From Actinomycetota bacterium (GTDB lineage Bacteria > Actinomycetota > Thermoleophilia > Gaiellales > Gaiellaceae), in the NCBI GenBank assembly GCA_013813345.1, contig JACCRW010000285.1, positions 1 through 5,051 on the forward strand: a stretch of 5,051 nucleotides of DNA, read 5' to 3'. The translations under genes were made by a program, and so were the position numbers. The stretch's first letter is position 1, and the number at the start of each line of letters is the position of its first letter. Shown here piece after piece: positions 4,564 through 5,051 of this stretch. The notes beneath the pieces are model-generated. The model had not been told where the DNA came from and made no database searches. It saw only the letters and a program-made list of their open reading frames with translations.

Positions 4564-5051
4564 AGCGCGATCCCGCGCTCCGCGAGGACCGCGCAGAAGG
4601 CCTCGACGACGGCCGGGTCGAACTGCGTTCCGGAGCAGCGCCCGAGCTCGGCGAGGGCGCGCTGCTCGCTCACCGGGAAGCGGTACGGACGCTTCGTCGA
4701 CATCGCCTCGAAGGCGTCGCAGACGGCGATGATCCTCGAGCCGAGCGGAATCTCGTCCCGGGCGAGCGTGTCGGGGTAACCGAGACCGTCCCAGCGCTCG
4801 TGGCTCGAGCGGACGAGCCGGGCGACCTCGGCGAGCGCTGGCGCCACGGCGAGGATCCGCTCGCCGATCAGCGGATGCTGCTGGACAAACGTCCATTCCT
4901 CGGGATCGAGCGAGCTCGGCTTGGAGAGGATCGCGTCCGGGATCGCCATCTTGCCGAGATCGTGCAGCGCGCCGGCCTGACGGACGCAGTCGATCTCCTC
5001 GCTTCCCATCCCGATCCGCGTGGCGACCTCGGCCGCGAGCTCGGCGACGTC
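4554..5051 (-). CDS. HD-GYP domain protein (cyclic-di-GMP phosphodiesterase type), C-terminal part, cut by the window edge
   Basis: The frame is open from the right edge to a TAG at 4556-4554, giving 165 residues of the C-terminus. Numbering from the edge: GALHDLGK with the HD metal pair His30-Asp31; QQHPLIGE with His59; the signature SHERWDGLGYPD with His84 and Asp88; then IPLGSRIIAVCDAFEAM with Asp112, followed by RPYR and the family ending GTQFDPAVVEAF. These are the metal and substrate elements of HD-GYP enzymes, which hydrolyse cyclic-di-GMP or related cyclic dinucleotides in bacterial signalling. The GYP motif is intact. The residue before the conserved His is Ser rather than a second His, a common variant. 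The N-terminus and any sensory or receiver domain lie outside the window, so the signal it responds to cannot be told. It converges on the MBL gene and is not part of that operon. Confidence 0.92.
   Translation of the reverse strand, partial: DVAELAAEVATRIGMGSEEIDCVRQAGALHDLGKMAIPDAILSKPSSLDPEEWTFVQQHPLIGERILAVAPALAEVARLVRSSHERWDGLGYPDTLARDEIPLGSRIIAVCDAFEAMSTKRPYRFPVSEQRALAELGRCSGTQFDPAVVEAFCAVLAERGIALVA

Noticed and set aside
4474..4896. 140-codon minus-strand frame overlapping the HD-GYP gene and running into the repeat
   Set aside because: It is an out-of-frame shadow of the HD-GYP gene with Arg/Ala-rich translation; its last part is simply translated repeat sequence.

Overview
The window is uniformly GC-rich, with strong G/C third-position bias, 4-nt gene overlaps and mixed ATG/GTG/CTG starts. 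This fits a high-GC actinobacterium. The gene set (an actinobacterial-type extended SDR carrying an RGDRDGDL motif, a class III-type zinc alcohol dehydrogenase, an MBL hydrolase, HD-GYP and MUG) suggests something like the Thermoleophilia. That placement is inferred from protein flavour; no rRNA is present to confirm it.

Layout. (1) Positions 1-401, minus strand: a 73-codon unrecognised protein (180-401), followed by a G/U mismatch-specific DNA glycosylase (Mug/MUG, 1 to about 214) that runs off the left edge. The mug frame has no ATG, GTG or TTG before its conserved domain, and it overlaps the small gene in the +1 frame. (2) Positions 402-447: a 46-bp divergent spacer with an inverted repeat and a plausible leaderless promoter for the minus-strand pair. 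(3) Positions 448-4443, plus strand: four co-directional genes joined by 4-nt overlaps (CTGA, ATGA, GTGA), clearly one operon. They are a class V aminotransferase of the cysteine-desulfurase-like VC1184 type, an NAD(P)-dependent extended SDR, a class III-type Zn alcohol dehydrogenase, and an MBL-fold hydrolase of glyoxalase II type. The dehydrogenase frame is broken by one in-frame TAG at 3302-3304, although everything downstream is intact and conserved. (4) Positions 4444-4553: a convergent intergenic region occupied by a tandem repeat of exactly 40-bp period (two full copies and one partial) that can also fold into a long stem. (5) Positions 4554-5051, minus strand: the C-terminal part of an HD-GYP domain protein (cyclic-di-GMP phosphodiesterase type) that runs off the right edge. 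Its stop codon lies inside the third repeat copy.

How the genes may work together: class III alcohol dehydrogenases oxidise S-hydroxymethyl adducts of low-molecular-weight thiols, and MBL hydrolases of glyoxalase II type cleave thioesters. The adjacent pair could therefore oxidise and then hydrolyse a thiol-linked aldehyde, as proposed for mycothiol-dependent formaldehyde detoxification. The desulfurase-like PLP enzyme and the SDR would supply or process related intermediates. This pathway is inference. If the TAG is real, the pathway is broken in this genome or depends on readthrough.
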